A stretch of DNA of 64,000 bases. Source: Pseudidiomarina homiensis (GTDB lineage: Bacteria > Pseudomonadota > Gammaproteobacteria > Enterobacterales > Alteromonadaceae). Location: contig NZ_PIPX01000001.1 of the NCBI RefSeq assembly GCF_003987225.1, forward strand, positions 1 through 64,000, given 5' to 3'. The notes beneath the pieces were generated by a model. It saw nothing but the letters and a program-made list of their open reading frames with translations. It made no database searches and was not told the origin of the DNA. The stretch's first letter is position 1. The number at the start of each line of letters is the position of its first letter. Shown in pieces: positions 51,008 to 61,376 of the stretch. The position numbers were made by a program, and so were the translations under genes.

Positions 51008-51942
51008 CTCCGCTGATAAAGACTTGGATCATCTTCATTTGGCCGTGTTTTGAACCGTCGGTGCACCCACAAATACTGCTCTGGGCGCTGCATAATGGCA
51101 TATTCAACCATTTTATTGACGCGGGTAACGTCGGCCAAATCATCACCCGTCGGAAAGTTCTCGAACTCGGGATAGAAGGTTACGTCGTAGCCAGTGCCAT
51201 CACTGCGGCGAAAGCAGGTGGTGGGTAATACCGCGCATTTTTTGCTATTCGCAAAGAGCAGCGTACCGGTTGTCGTACTGGTTTCTGAAACGGCAAAAAA
51301 GGGCGCAAATAAAGTCCGACGACGACCATAATCTTGGTCAGGTAAATAACCTGCAATTTCCCCATCTTGGATGGCTTGCTTCATGCTGCGGACGTCGTTG
51401 CGTGGAATCATGTATTTATTTGAACGCCCGCGGCCGCGGGTTTGCAAGTATTCCATGACGGCGTTGTTGTGGGGGCGATATAGTCCTACGGCTGGTTTCA
51501 CAAAGCCGTGCAGACGAGCATGCACTTCCAGGCTGAGAAAGTGAAAAAGTAGCAACAGTACGCCTTTACCTTCATTGAGCGGTGCATGTAAATGCTCAAC
51601 ACCGTGCACATGAAGTTTGCGGCGAATGCGCCAATCTGGCCACCACCAAGCCATCCCTGTCTCGAAGAAGGCGATCCCCGTGTTTTGCATGTTCTCACGA
51701 ACCAGCGCTTCGATTTCGTCGGCGGATTTGTCAGGAAAACAAAGTTCAAGATTACGTCGTGCAACTTCGGCGCGTTTGGGCACAAACTTGTAAAAAAGTT
51801 TACCCAGCCCACGCCCTAGGGCGAGCTGCCATTTGTAAGGTAACCAAGAGATAAAATAAAGAAGGCTGACCCCTAACCAGGTCAGCCAATACTTAGGAAG
51901 TAAAAACCGTGCTTCAAATTTTGGTTTTTCAATTATTTTCAT
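51004..51942 (-). CDS. lpxL: Lipid A lauroyl (late) acyltransferase
   Basis: LpxL adds a secondary acyl chain to Kdo2-lipid IVA (or a mono-Kdo form) at the inner membrane, using acyl-ACP. The 312 residues have an N-terminal membrane helix (LTWLGVSLLYFISWLPY) and the HX4E active site in HFLSLEVHARLHG near 132. RPHNNAVMEYLQTRGRGRSNK near 152 and PDQDYGRRRTLFAPFFAV near 198 follow. These resemble LpxL more than LpxM. Its ATG lies 14 bases inside the end of tolC, so the two are translationally coupled. The actual acyl chain is not predictable. Confidence 0.93.
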   Translation of the reverse strand: MKIIEKPKFEARFLLPKYWLTWLGVSLLYFISWLPYKWQLALGRGLGKLFYKFVPKRAEVARRNLELCFPDKSADEIEALVRENMQNTGIAFFETGMAWWWPDWRIRRKLHVHGVEHLHAPLNEGKGVLLLLFHFLSLEVHARLHGFVKPAVGLYRPHNNAVMEYLQTRGRGRSNKYMIPRNDVRSMKQAIQDGEIAGYLPDQDYGRRRTLFAPFFAVSETSTTTGTLLFANSKKCAVLPTTCFRRSDGTGYDVTFYPEFENFPTGDDLADVTRVNKMVEYAIMQRPEQYLWVHRRFKTRPNEDDPSLYQRS

Positions 51943-53287
51943 TAATGAGACTTGCGTTAATGGCCATCAGATCTTGTTCACTAATCTTACCTGAAGCTTG
52001 CTGCAGTGTCAGTGATTGTCGGATGTAATTATAACGCGCAGTCGAGAGATTACGGCGGGCATTGAACAGGTTGCGTGTGCTATCTAACACGTCAACGATA
52101 GTACGTGTACCGACTTCAAAGCCTGTTTGCGTAGCATTTAAGGCGCTTTCCGCAGAAACCACGGCCTGCTCGAGTGCTTTAATAGTCGCTACTGCTGCAA
52201 CCACATCGTAGTAGGCGTTGCGAACTTCGCGCTCAACGCCTCGACGAGTGAATTCAAGTTGTTGACTGCTGGCCACGTAGTTTGACCGTGCTTGGTCAGC
52301 TTGTGCTGAGGTACGGAAGCCACTGAAGATCGGCACATTCAAAGTGACGCCAATAGACGAGCTATCCATACGCGGGCTATCGTTGGTTTGGCCTTGAACT
52401 TCTTGTTCAGCGTCAGAGGTACCATAACTAGCTTGCAAACCCACACGAGGATAGTGACCGGCCTGGGCAAGATCGATTTGTTGTTCGGAAATTTCAACCG
52501 CAACGCGTTGAACTAATAATTGCAGGTTTTTGTCTTCAGCCGTGGTTACCCATGCATCGGCTTTCTCTGGATTAGGCGATGATGGTGAAAAATTATCGGT
52601 ATCAAGCTCGGCGAGGTCTTCGTGATAGCGACCAGTGATTTCACGTAGGCTTTCTTGTGCGATTTCGACAGCATTCTTCGCTTGGATCTCGCGGGCCACC
52701 GCGTTATCAAACTGCGCCTGAGCTTCGTGGACATCGGTGATCGCCGTAAGGCCTACAGAAAAGCGTTGTTTGGTTTGCTCAAGTTGGCGCTCAATCGCAC
52801 GTTTTTCCGCCTGTGCAAATTCGAGATCATCCATTCGCTCCAGCACACTGAAATAGGCGTTGACGACGCGAATCATCAATTGCTGGCGCTCGCTCAAATA
52901 ATTAACTTCAGCTTGATAAGCTTGCTTTTCAGCTATCTGGGTTTGTTCCCAAACGCTTTTGCTAAACAGAGTCTGACTAAGGCTTATGCCAGCATCCCAA
53001 CCGGTGGTTGTGATGTCGTACATAAAAGTGTTGCCGGTGTTATCGAAGTCTAGTGTTTCACGCTGACTACGCGAATAACCTGCTTCAAAGCCAAGTTGCG
53101 GCCACCAATCGGCTTGAGCGATATCAACGCCTTTTTTCGCCGCATCACGTTGCGCTTGCGCTTGCTTGAGCGTAGGGTCATTTTGCAACGCTAATTGGAA
53201 AATTTCGGCAAGGTCGTCAGCGAATGCTGCCGAGCTGCTTGCTGCAAAAGTAAGTCCGATAACTGCTGAAAGAATCGTTTTTTTCAT
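51929..53287 (-). CDS. tolC: TolC family outer membrane channel
   Basis: TolC is the trimeric outer membrane exit duct for drug efflux pumps and type I secretion. The 452 residues begin with a signal peptide (MKKTILSAVIGLTFAASSSA, cleaved near AFA). They then show two tandem outer-membrane-efflux-protein repeats (about 30-215 and 240-440) of long coiled helices, and the QAQRDAAKKGVDIAQADWWPQLG motif region. E. coli TolC is slightly longer at the C terminus. It is divergent from nudF, as in E. coli, with a 222-bp spacer. lpxL overlaps its 3' end. Confidence 0.95.
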   Translation of the reverse strand: MKKTILSAVIGLTFAASSSAAFADDLAEIFQLALQNDPTLKQAQAQRDAAKKGVDIAQADWWPQLGFEAGYSRSQRETLDFDNTGNTFMYDITTTGWDAGISLSQTLFSKSVWEQTQIAEKQAYQAEVNYLSERQQLMIRVVNAYFSVLERMDDLEFAQAEKRAIERQLEQTKQRFSVGLTAITDVHEAQAQFDNAVAREIQAKNAVEIAQESLREITGRYHEDLAELDTDNFSPSSPNPEKADAWVTTAEDKNLQLLVQRVAVEISEQQIDLAQAGHYPRVGLQASYGTSDAEQEVQGQTNDSPRMDSSSIGVTLNVPIFSGFRTSAQADQARSNYVASSQQLEFTRRGVEREVRNAYYDVVAAVATIKALEQAVVSAESALNATQTGFEVGTRTIVDVLDSTRNLFNARRNLSTARYNYIRQSLTLQQASGKISEQDLMAINASLINENN

Positions 53288-53509
53288 GAGTTCCGTAATC
53301 CTGGAGGTTCGTCTGGCTCAGATGACCGTTGCTAAACTTTTTCGGTATTTTACATACACATTTGAATGAATACTAGCATACTCCGATTGCCAGCGGGATT
53401 CATGTGTTGAGTTGCAACAACTTAGGTCTAAATGTAACCAATTATGAGATTGTAGTGTGGTTAATTTAGTAAAAACTAATAGACGTTAGAAAGAGAGAAA
53501 AGGTTTACA

Positions 53510-54115
53510 GTGCAAAAATTTAATCATGAAGATTATCAAATTATTGAAAAAACCACTGTTCGTGAGGGCTTTTTAAGCCTTTATAAGTATCGCTTAAAAC
53601 ACCGTTTGTTTGCCGGTGGCTGGTCGCCGGAGTTTGAGCGTGAGGTGATGGAGCGAGGGCATGCGGTGATGGTGATCCCTTATGATGTAGCGCGCGACCA
53701 ACTGGTGGTTTTGGAACAATTTCGCATTGGTGCGCTCCAACAACAAGACTCGCCTTGGTTGCTTGAGTTTGTCGCCGGTATGATCGACAAGCCCGAAGAA
53801 AGCGCCTTAAGTGTTGCCAAACGGGAGCTTGAAGAAGAGGCGGGGTTGCAATCCGACGACTTGCACTATGCGTTGACTTATTTATCGACCCCTGGGGGAT
53901 GCACCGAGAAAATCTCGATTTACATTGCCGAGGTCGACAGTACCAAGGCCGTGGAGCATGGTGGTTTGCCAACAGAAAATGAGGACATCAAGGTACATGT
54001 ACTGCCGCGCAGTGAAGTCATGAACCTGCTCGAACAAGGAAAAATTAACAACGCTGCCAGCGTGATTGGACTACAATGGTTGCAATTACATTTGGAGCAA
54101 ATACGTAAGTCATGA
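53510..54115 (+). CDS. nudF: ADP-ribose diphosphatase (Nudix)
   Basis: NudF hydrolyses ADP-ribose to AMP and ribose-5-phosphate. The 201 residues contain the Nudix box from about 90 to 112, with G at its start and the core KRELEEEAGL, preceded by the conserved LLEFVAG strand. A C-terminal dimer element includes TPGGCTEKISIYIAEV near 126. The start codon is GTG at 53510. It overlaps the DUF1249 gene by 4 bases. The 222-bp spacer shared with tolC holds a small AGTTG-CAA-CAACT inverted repeat and no further gene. Confidence 0.95.
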   Translation: MQKFNHEDYQIIEKTTVREGFLSLYKYRLKHRLFAGGWSPEFEREVMERGHAVMVIPYDVARDQLVVLEQFRIGALQQQDSPWLLEFVAGMIDKPEESALSVAKRELEEEAGLQSDDLHYALTYLSTPGGCTEKISIYIAEVDSTKAVEHGGLPTENEDIKVHVLPRSEVMNLLEQGKINNAASVIGLQWLQLHLEQIRKS

Positions 54116-54552
54116 CTCGAGACGTGAAACGCCAACGCTATCAATTTGACCTGGCAGCCCTGCAACGGCTGGCGGCGGTCAACTATGCTGCGCTAACGAA
54201 ACTCGTGGCGCAGCTTAAGCAGGGCCGAGAACAGCTTATAAAGGTAGGAACTCATTTACACTTTCGTGTGAAAGTGCTGCAGCGTGCGCCCTACACAACA
54301 GATATTCGGATTCAGCAGCATGCGCTGCAGAAGCGGTTACCAGGCCTCGTTGAAACGGAGCTTGAAGTGCGTTTGTACCATGATGCGCAGTTGGCAGAAG
54401 TCATGCGTAGTCAGAATGTTTCGCGCCTACAACCGAGCTATGAGCAGCCGAATCCCGCAATGCATCACAGCAACGAAAAATTTCAGGTGAACCGCTTTTT
54501 ACAAGAGTGGCTTGAGCTTATCCGAAAACAAGGTCTCGCCACAGAATACTAG
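54112..54552 (+). CDS. yqiB: DUF1249 family protein YqiB
   Basis: The 146-residue cytoplasmic protein has an unknown function. It shows DUF1249 features: an N-terminal helical segment YQFDLAALQRLAAVNYAALTKL cut into two helices, a central beta region with TELEVRLYHDAQLAEVM near 82, and the C-terminal KFQVNRFLQEWLE. It is coupled to nudF by a 4-base overlap. In E. coli nudF-yqiB continues into cpdA and yqiA before parE; here the next gene is parE itself. Confidence 0.9.
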   Translation: MTRDVKRQRYQFDLAALQRLAAVNYAALTKLVAQLKQGREQLIKVGTHLHFRVKVLQRAPYTTDIRIQQHALQKRLPGLVETELEVRLYHDAQLAEVMRSQNVSRLQPSYEQPNPAMHHSNEKFQVNRFLQEWLELIRKQGLATEY

Positions 54553-54566
54553 CTTGAGTTTCCGCT

Positions 54567-56521
<1,955 letters not shown>

Positions 56522-56535
56522 GGAGTATAAGAAGA

Positions 56536-58776
56536 ATGTCGATGGATACTGTTGAACAAATTCCACTACGCCGCTTTACCGAGGACGCCTACCTAAATTA
56601 TTCCATGTACGTGATCATGGATCGTGCGTTGCCGCATATCGGTGATGGCCTTAAGCCGGTGCAACGGCGCATCATCTATGCGATGTCAGAGTTAGGTTTA
56701 TCAGCTCTCGCGAAATATAAAAAGTCAGCCCGTACCGTGGGTGACGTGTTGGGTAAATTCCATCCGCACGGCGATAGTGCTTGTTATGAAGCCATGGTAC
56801 TGATGGCGCAGCCGTTTTCGTATCGCTACCCATTGGTTGATGGCCAAGGGAACTGGGGCTCTCAAGATGATCCCAAATCCTTTGCGGCAATGCGTTATAC
56901 CGAAGCGAAACTCTCGCGTTTTAGCGAGTTGCTACTAAGCGAGCTTGGGCAGGGGACCGTGGACTGGGTGCCAAATTTTGATGGCACAATGAAAGAGCCG
57001 CGCATGTTGCCGGCGCGTTTACCGCATATTTTGCTCAATGGGGTAACGGGCATTGCGGTTGGTATGGCGACCGACATTCCTCCGCACAACGCACGAGAAG
57101 TGGCCCATGCTTGTGCATTGTTGCTGGAAAAGCCAAGCGCAGATTTAGCAGAAGTCATGGAGCACTTACGAGGTCCTGACTACCCAACAGATGCTGAAAT
57201 TATCACCCCGCAAGATGAAATTGTGAAGCTCTACGAGAGCGGCCGCGGCAGTATTCGTATGCGTGCTAAGTATCACTTAGAAGATGGCGAAGTCGTTGTT
57301 TATGCTCTCCCACATCAAGCTTCGGGCGCTAAAGTCTTAGAGCAAATCGCCGGACAAATGCAGGCGAAAAAGCTTCCTATGGTGGCAGATTTGCGCGATG
57401 AGTCTGACCATGAAAACCCAACGCGTTTAGTGATTGTGCCGCGCTCAAACCGGGTAGATGTGGAGCAAATGATGCAGCATTTGTTTGCCACCACTGACTT
57501 AGAAAAACAGTACCGCGTAAACCTGAATATGCTGGGGCTTGATGGACGACCACAGGTAAAACCGATACTAACGGTACTTAAAGAGTGGTTAACCTTCCGC
57601 CAAACCACTGTTACTCGTCGGCTGCAGCATCGCTTAGATAAAGTTTTGGCGCGTTTACATATCTTGGAAGGCCTATTGATAGCGTATCTTAATATCGACG
57701 AAGTGATCGCTATTATTCGCTATGAAGATGAGCCCAAAGCTGAATTAATGAAACGCTTTTCGCTGACGGAAACGCAAGCTGAAGCTATTTTGGAGTTGAA
57801 ATTACGCCATTTGGCCAAGCTTGAAGAAATGAAGCTGAAAGGCGAGCAAGATGAGTTGGAAAAAGAACGCGAACAGCTTGAGTTGTTACTTAGCTCCGAT
57901 CGCCGTTTGAAGACGCTTATTCGCAAAGAAATCCTTGCGGATGCAGAGAAATATGGTGACGACCGCCGTTCACCTTTGGTTGAGCGTGAAGAGGCTAAGG
58001 CTTTAAGTGAACGCGACTTAACGCCTGCCGAGGCGGTCACTGTGGTACTGTCCAAAAAAGGTTGGGTACGTGCTGCGAAAGGTCATGATATCGACGGTTC
58101 GAGTTTGGCCTATAAATCTGGCGATAGCTACCTTTCAAGTGCGCAGGGCAAGAGCAACCAACAGGTTGTGTTCCTCGATAGTTCAGGGCGTAGCTTTGCC
58201 TGTGAGGCACACCTATTACCTTCCGCACGGACCCAAGGCGAGCCACTGACCGGCCGCTTTAGCATGGTTGCTGGTGAAACCGTTGAACAAGTGATGATGG
58301 CGAAAGATGATCAGCGTTACTTGCTGGCTTCTGATGCTGGCTACGGTTTTGTCTGTCAGTTTAGCGATTTAGTGAGCCGCAATAAGAATGGTAAAGCGAT
58401 TTTGAATTTACCTACGGGCGCGAAAATCCTGCCGCCCCAACGCGTGAATAATCGCGATGACGACTTGTTGGTGGTGGTGTCAAATGAAGGGCGCATGCTG
58501 ATCTTCCCTGTCGCCGATTTACCTGAACTAGCGAAAGGTAAGGGCAATAAGATGATTAGCATTCCGGCGTTGCGTGCGCAATCGCGTGAAGAATATGTGG
58601 TCGCGACATCGGTGGTACCGAATGATGCTGCGATTACCTTGCTCGCCGGTAAGCGCAAGCTGACACTTAAGCCCGCTGATTTAGAGCATTATCGTGGTGA
58701 ACGTGGCCGTCGTGGCAACAAATTACCACGAGGCTTGCAACGGGTTGACGCAATCGATGTCGAGAGCCAAGACTGA
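56536..58776 (+). CDS. parC: DNA topoisomerase IV subunit A
   Basis: ParC is the DNA-cutting subunit of topoisomerase IV. The 746 residues show the catalytic Tyr121 in [13 protein letters not shown], the quinolone-determining region [14 protein letters not shown] with wild-type-like Ser81 and Glu85 (equivalent to E. coli Ser80 and Glu84), and a coiled-coil region near 430-475. A C-terminal beta-pinwheel domain from about 500 completes it. By these two residues, no classical quinolone-resistance change is present. A large hairpin begins 5 bp after its stop. Confidence 0.97.
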   Translation: MSMDTVEQIPLRRFTEDAYLNYSMYVIMDRALPHIGDGLKPVQRRIIYAMSELGLSALAKYKKSARTVGDVLGKFHPHGDSACYEAMVLMAQPFSYRYPLVDGQGNWGSQDDPKSFAAMRYTEAKLSRFSELLLSELGQGTVDWVPNFDGTMKEPRMLPARLPHILLNGVTGIAVGMATDIPPHNAREVAHACALLLEKPSADLAEVMEHLRGPDYPTDAEIITPQDEIVKLYESGRGSIRMRAKYHLEDGEVVVYALPHQASGAKVLEQIAGQMQAKKLPMVADLRDESDHENPTRLVIVPRSNRVDVEQMMQHLFATTDLEKQYRVNLNMLGLDGRPQVKPILTVLKEWLTFRQTTVTRRLQHRLDKVLARLHILEGLLIAYLNIDEVIAIIRYEDEPKAELMKRFSLTETQAEAILELKLRHLAKLEEMKLKGEQDELEKEREQLELLLSSDRRLKTLIRKEILADAEKYGDDRRSPLVEREEAKALSERDLTPAEAVTVVLSKKGWVRAAKGHDIDGSSLAYKSGDSYLSSAQGKSNQQVVFLDSSGRSFACEAHLLPSARTQGEPLTGRFSMVAGETVEQVMMAKDDQRYLLASDAGYGFVCQFSDLVSRNKNGKAILNLPTGAKILPPQRVNNRDDDLLVVVSNEGRMLIFPVADLPELAKGKGNKMISIPALRAQSREEYVVATSVVPNDAAITLLAGKRKLTLKPADLEHYRGERGRRGNKLPRGLQRVDAIDVESQD

Positions 58777-58781
58777 TCGGA

Positions 58782-58827
58782 CGTATTTTGCTGCGGAAAC
58801 AGGTATACTAGCGCGCAGTAAAATACG
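58782..58827 (+). repeat. 14-bp stem hairpin between parC and plsC, enclosing a -10-like box
   Basis: CGTATTTTGCTGCG (58782-58795) and CGCAGTAAAATACG (58814-58827) are complementary at 13 of 14 positions, and the remaining pair is G-U in RNA. The 18-nt loop includes TATACT (58804-58809), a -10-like hexamer. The right arm ends at the first G of the plsC ribosome site GAGGAG. There is no T-run after it. Confidence 0.7.
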
Positions 58828-58837
58828 AGGAGATGGC

Positions 58838-59587
58838 ATGCTCGCAGTAGTACGATTGATTTTATTGGGCTGTTTTGTCGTGATTTGTGGTGTTTTAGGC
58901 TTGTTATTTTGCCTAGTGCGCCCGTTTCACCCTAACAATACGCCAATTTTTGCCCATTGGTATGGGCGTATGCATAAGTTGCTTGGTGTGGAATTAGAGA
59001 TTCGTGTACCTGAGGGCCTCTATGATGGTGGTCCTTATGTCTATATCGCTAATCATCAAAATACCTATGACATTTTCACCCTTAGCCGAGCAATGCCTCC
59101 ACGTACGGTAAGTATCGGTAAGAAAAGCTTAAAGTGGATCCCGTTCTTTGGTCAGTTGTATTGGCTTTCGGGAAACATTCTCATTGATCGCAAAAATAGT
59201 GGACGTGCCCGCGGTACGATTGAACAAGCTGCAGAAGCGATCAAGGAACGAAAGATTTCGGTGTTGTTGTTCCCAGAGGGAACGCGCAGCTACGGACGTG
59301 GCTTATTACCTTTTAAGACTGGAGCCTTTCGTACAGCGGTGCAAGCACAAGCGGACGTGGTACCTATTTGTGTGTCTAACTTGCACGGTCGCATTAAACT
59401 TAATCGCTGGAACAATGGCAAGCTGATTATCGAAATGTTGCCACCGATTCAAACGAGTGAATTCGGGGCAGATTCGGTACGCGCTTTGAGTGCTCATTGT
59501 CACCAATTGATGCAAAACAAAATCAGCGAACTCGATCATGAGTTGGCGACCACTTCGCCTAAAGGAGCGTCTAGCCATGGCAAATGA
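58838..59587 (+). CDS. plsC: 1-acyl-sn-glycerol-3-phosphate acyltransferase
   Basis: PlsC acylates lysophosphatidate to phosphatidate at the inner membrane. The 249 residues have an N-terminal membrane helix (LAVVRLILLGCFVVICGVLG), the HX4D catalytic motif NHQNTYD near 75, ILIDRKNSGRARG near 117, and FPEGTRSYGRG near 146. I chose ATG 58838, with GAGGAG 5 nt before it, over an in-frame ATG within parC. It overlaps rraB by 11 bases. The parC-plsC adjacency is conserved with E. coli. Confidence 0.95.
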   Translation: MLAVVRLILLGCFVVICGVLGLLFCLVRPFHPNNTPIFAHWYGRMHKLLGVELEIRVPEGLYDGGPYVYIANHQNTYDIFTLSRAMPPRTVSIGKKSLKWIPFFGQLYWLSGNILIDRKNSGRARGTIEQAAEAIKERKISVLLFPEGTRSYGRGLLPFKTGAFRTAVQAQADVVPICVSNLHGRIKLNRWNNGKLIIEMLPPIQTSEFGADSVRALSAHCHQLMQNKISELDHELATTSPKGASSHGK

Positions 59588-59939
59588 CATACAAGCATTA
59601 CTCGCACAGAGTGACGAGACCGTCGCGGCGTTGCTTGAAGATGGTGCTCAGCGCGAAGACCTCTTCACGATTGAGCATCATTTGGTTGGTACCGACTTCA
59701 CCAAACTCGAAAAAGCCGCCGTTGAACTGGTAAAAGTTGGCTATCACGTTGATGATGCTGATGAATTTGAGCTCGATGATGGCAGTCGTTTGTTTGCTTT
59801 TGCAGCGGTCTGTGAGGTAAAACTAGACAATGAAGTTTTACGCCAGCAAATCCAAGAAGTAGCCAAAATAGCAGATCTTGCCGGCGTCGATTACGATGGC
59901 TGGGGCACGTTTTTTGGTGATGCCGACGAAGAAGAATAA
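59577..59939 (+). CDS. rraB: Regulator of ribonuclease E activity RraB
   Basis: RraB binds RNase E and inhibits cleavage of a subset of transcripts. The 120-residue protein has the acidic alpha/beta fold pattern of the family, with EHHLVGTDFTKLEKAAVEL near 30, GYHVDDADEFEL near 53, and the C-terminal YDGWGTFFGDADEEE. It is shorter than the E. coli protein (138 aa), mainly in the acidic tail. ATG 59577 follows AAAGGAG and lies 11 bases inside the plsC end. Confidence 0.92.
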   Translation: MANDIQALLAQSDETVAALLEDGAQREDLFTIEHHLVGTDFTKLEKAAVELVKVGYHVDDADEFELDDGSRLFAFAAVCEVKLDNEVLRQQIQEVAKIADLAGVDYDGWGTFFGDADEEE

Positions 59940-59951
59940 CGCGTTCATCAA

Positions 59952-59980
59952 GCCCCCTTATTAAAACCAAAACAGGGGGC
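59952..59980 (+). promoter_or_regulatory. GC hairpin that includes the gntP-like ribosome site
   Basis: GCCCCC (59952-59957) pairs exactly with GGGGGC (59975-59980) around an A/T-rich 17-nt loop. The AGGGGG half is the only plausible ribosome binding site, 5 nt before the ATG at 59985. There is no T-tract, so a translation-level effect is more likely than termination. Confidence 0.45.
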
Positions 59981-59984
59981 GCTC

Positions 59985-61346
59985 ATGCTCGCAGATCTAG
60001 GGCTCATTGCTGGACTCGCTTTACTTATTTTACTGGCGCTGCGCGGCGTCAATATCCTACTCGCCGTACTCCTCTCTATTTTAGTGATTGGCTTGAGCAA
60101 TAACATTGCGCTCGCTGATGTCTTTCTTAAACATTTTCCATTCGGTGCCTCTGGGGCCTTTAGTTTCGCTGGCAATTTTTTATTGCTCTTTTTATGTGGT
60201 GGTTTGTTTGGTCGCATTATGGCGGCCAGCCATGCCGCACAGGGTGTTGCTATGGGGATAACCGCGCGGCTAGGGCAGCAACGCGCGTTATGGATTGCTA
60301 TGTTGGTTTGTGCGGTGCTCACCTACGGCGGTGTTATTGTCTTTGTGGTGATGTTTACCATGTATCCGATTGGCGTGAGTCTTATGCGGAGTGCGAATAT
60401 TCCGCGACGCCTTTATGCTGCGGCAATCGCGTTAGGCGCAGGAACCTTTACCATGACCGCTTTACCCGGTACGCCATCGATTCATAATGTGATTGCGGCG
60501 CGAGGCTTGGGGACCGATCTTTTTGCTGGCGGTTGGTATGGACTGTTAGCCGGATTCATAATGGCCGGTATCGGGATGTGGTACCTGCAGTGGCAATGGC
60601 GACGTGCGTTAGCTCAAGGTGAGCACTATGTCGCCAATGACAAAGATCAACAAATGGCAGCCCTGGCTCCTGCACAAGATGCCGAATTGCCAGGGTTAGT
60701 ACGCTCGCTATTGCCGATCCTGATGGTGCTTATCACTATTCTCGTCCCACGACTACTGGCGATGGCCGGTGTGAGCGCAGATTGGCTGACTTTTGCTAAT
60801 AGCCAACCGGTGCTATGGGCGAGTTTCGCCTTAATTTTGGGGAGCTTACTTTGCTTTGTACTGTTTGCGCCTGTACGGCAACAATTTGTCGCAGCTGCTG
60901 GGCGTGGAGTGGACGATGCCATGCTCCCCCTCATCAATACTGCCGCTGTGATTGGGTTTGGCGGGGTGGTCATTCAAACTGAAGGTTTTCATGCCTTTGC
61001 CCAATGGTTACTCGGCCTTGATATGCCTGCTTTATTGTCTGTTTTCGTCTCGGCGAACTTGATTTCGGGCGTTACCGCATCAGCATCCGGAGGATTGCAG
61101 ATCTTTATGTCGAGTTTGGCACCCGCCTATTTAGACGCTGGGGTTAGTGCTGAAGTTTTACATCGTATTGCGAACCTAGCCGCAGGTGGCTTGGACTCGT
61201 TACCGCATTCAGGGGCGGTCATTGCCTTGTTTACGCTGATGGGATTAAGCCATAAAGAGGCTTACAAGGATATATTTGTGGTGACTGTGGCAATCCCAAT
61301 GTTGGCTGCCTTGGTGGCGGTAGTAACAGCACTACTTTTCGCTTAG
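59985..61346 (+). CDS. GntP family permease
   Basis: This is an inner-membrane organic acid:H+ symporter of the gluconate permease superfamily; the substrate (gluconate, hydroxybutyrate, glycerate or similar) cannot be assigned. The 453 residues form about twelve hydrophobic segments. GNFLLLFLCGGLFGRIM near 60, TALPGTPSIHNVI near 160 and SGVTASASGGLQIFM near 360 are consistent with the family's conserved helices and re-entrant regions. It follows rraB by 45 bp, and a GC hairpin overlapping its ribosome site may control it. No catabolic gene adjoins it. Confidence 0.85.
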   Translation: MLADLGLIAGLALLILLALRGVNILLAVLLSILVIGLSNNIALADVFLKHFPFGASGAFSFAGNFLLLFLCGGLFGRIMAASHAAQGVAMGITARLGQQRALWIAMLVCAVLTYGGVIVFVVMFTMYPIGVSLMRSANIPRRLYAAAIALGAGTFTMTALPGTPSIHNVIAARGLGTDLFAGGWYGLLAGFIMAGIGMWYLQWQWRRALAQGEHYVANDKDQQMAALAPAQDAELPGLVRSLLPILMVLITILVPRLLAMAGVSADWLTFANSQPVLWASFALILGSLLCFVLFAPVRQQFVAAAGRGVDDAMLPLINTAAVIGFGGVVIQTEGFHAFAQWLLGLDMPALLSVFVSANLISGVTASASGGLQIFMSSLAPAYLDAGVSAEVLHRIANLAAGGLDSLPHSGAVIALFTLMGLSHKEAYKDIFVVTVAIPMLAALVAVVTALLFA

Positions 61347-61362
61347 CAAAAAGTAGTGCTGT
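61328..61362. terminator. Inverted repeat at the permease/valS convergent ends
   Basis: CAGCACTACTTTT (61328-61340) and AAAAGTAGTGCTG (61350-61362) make a perfect 13-bp stem with a 9-nt loop holding the permease stop codon. A/T pairs top the stem and no U-run follows, so it is an atypical terminator or an mRNA-end stabiliser. Confidence 0.5.
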
Positions 61363-61376
61363 GGTCTCTCAATAGC

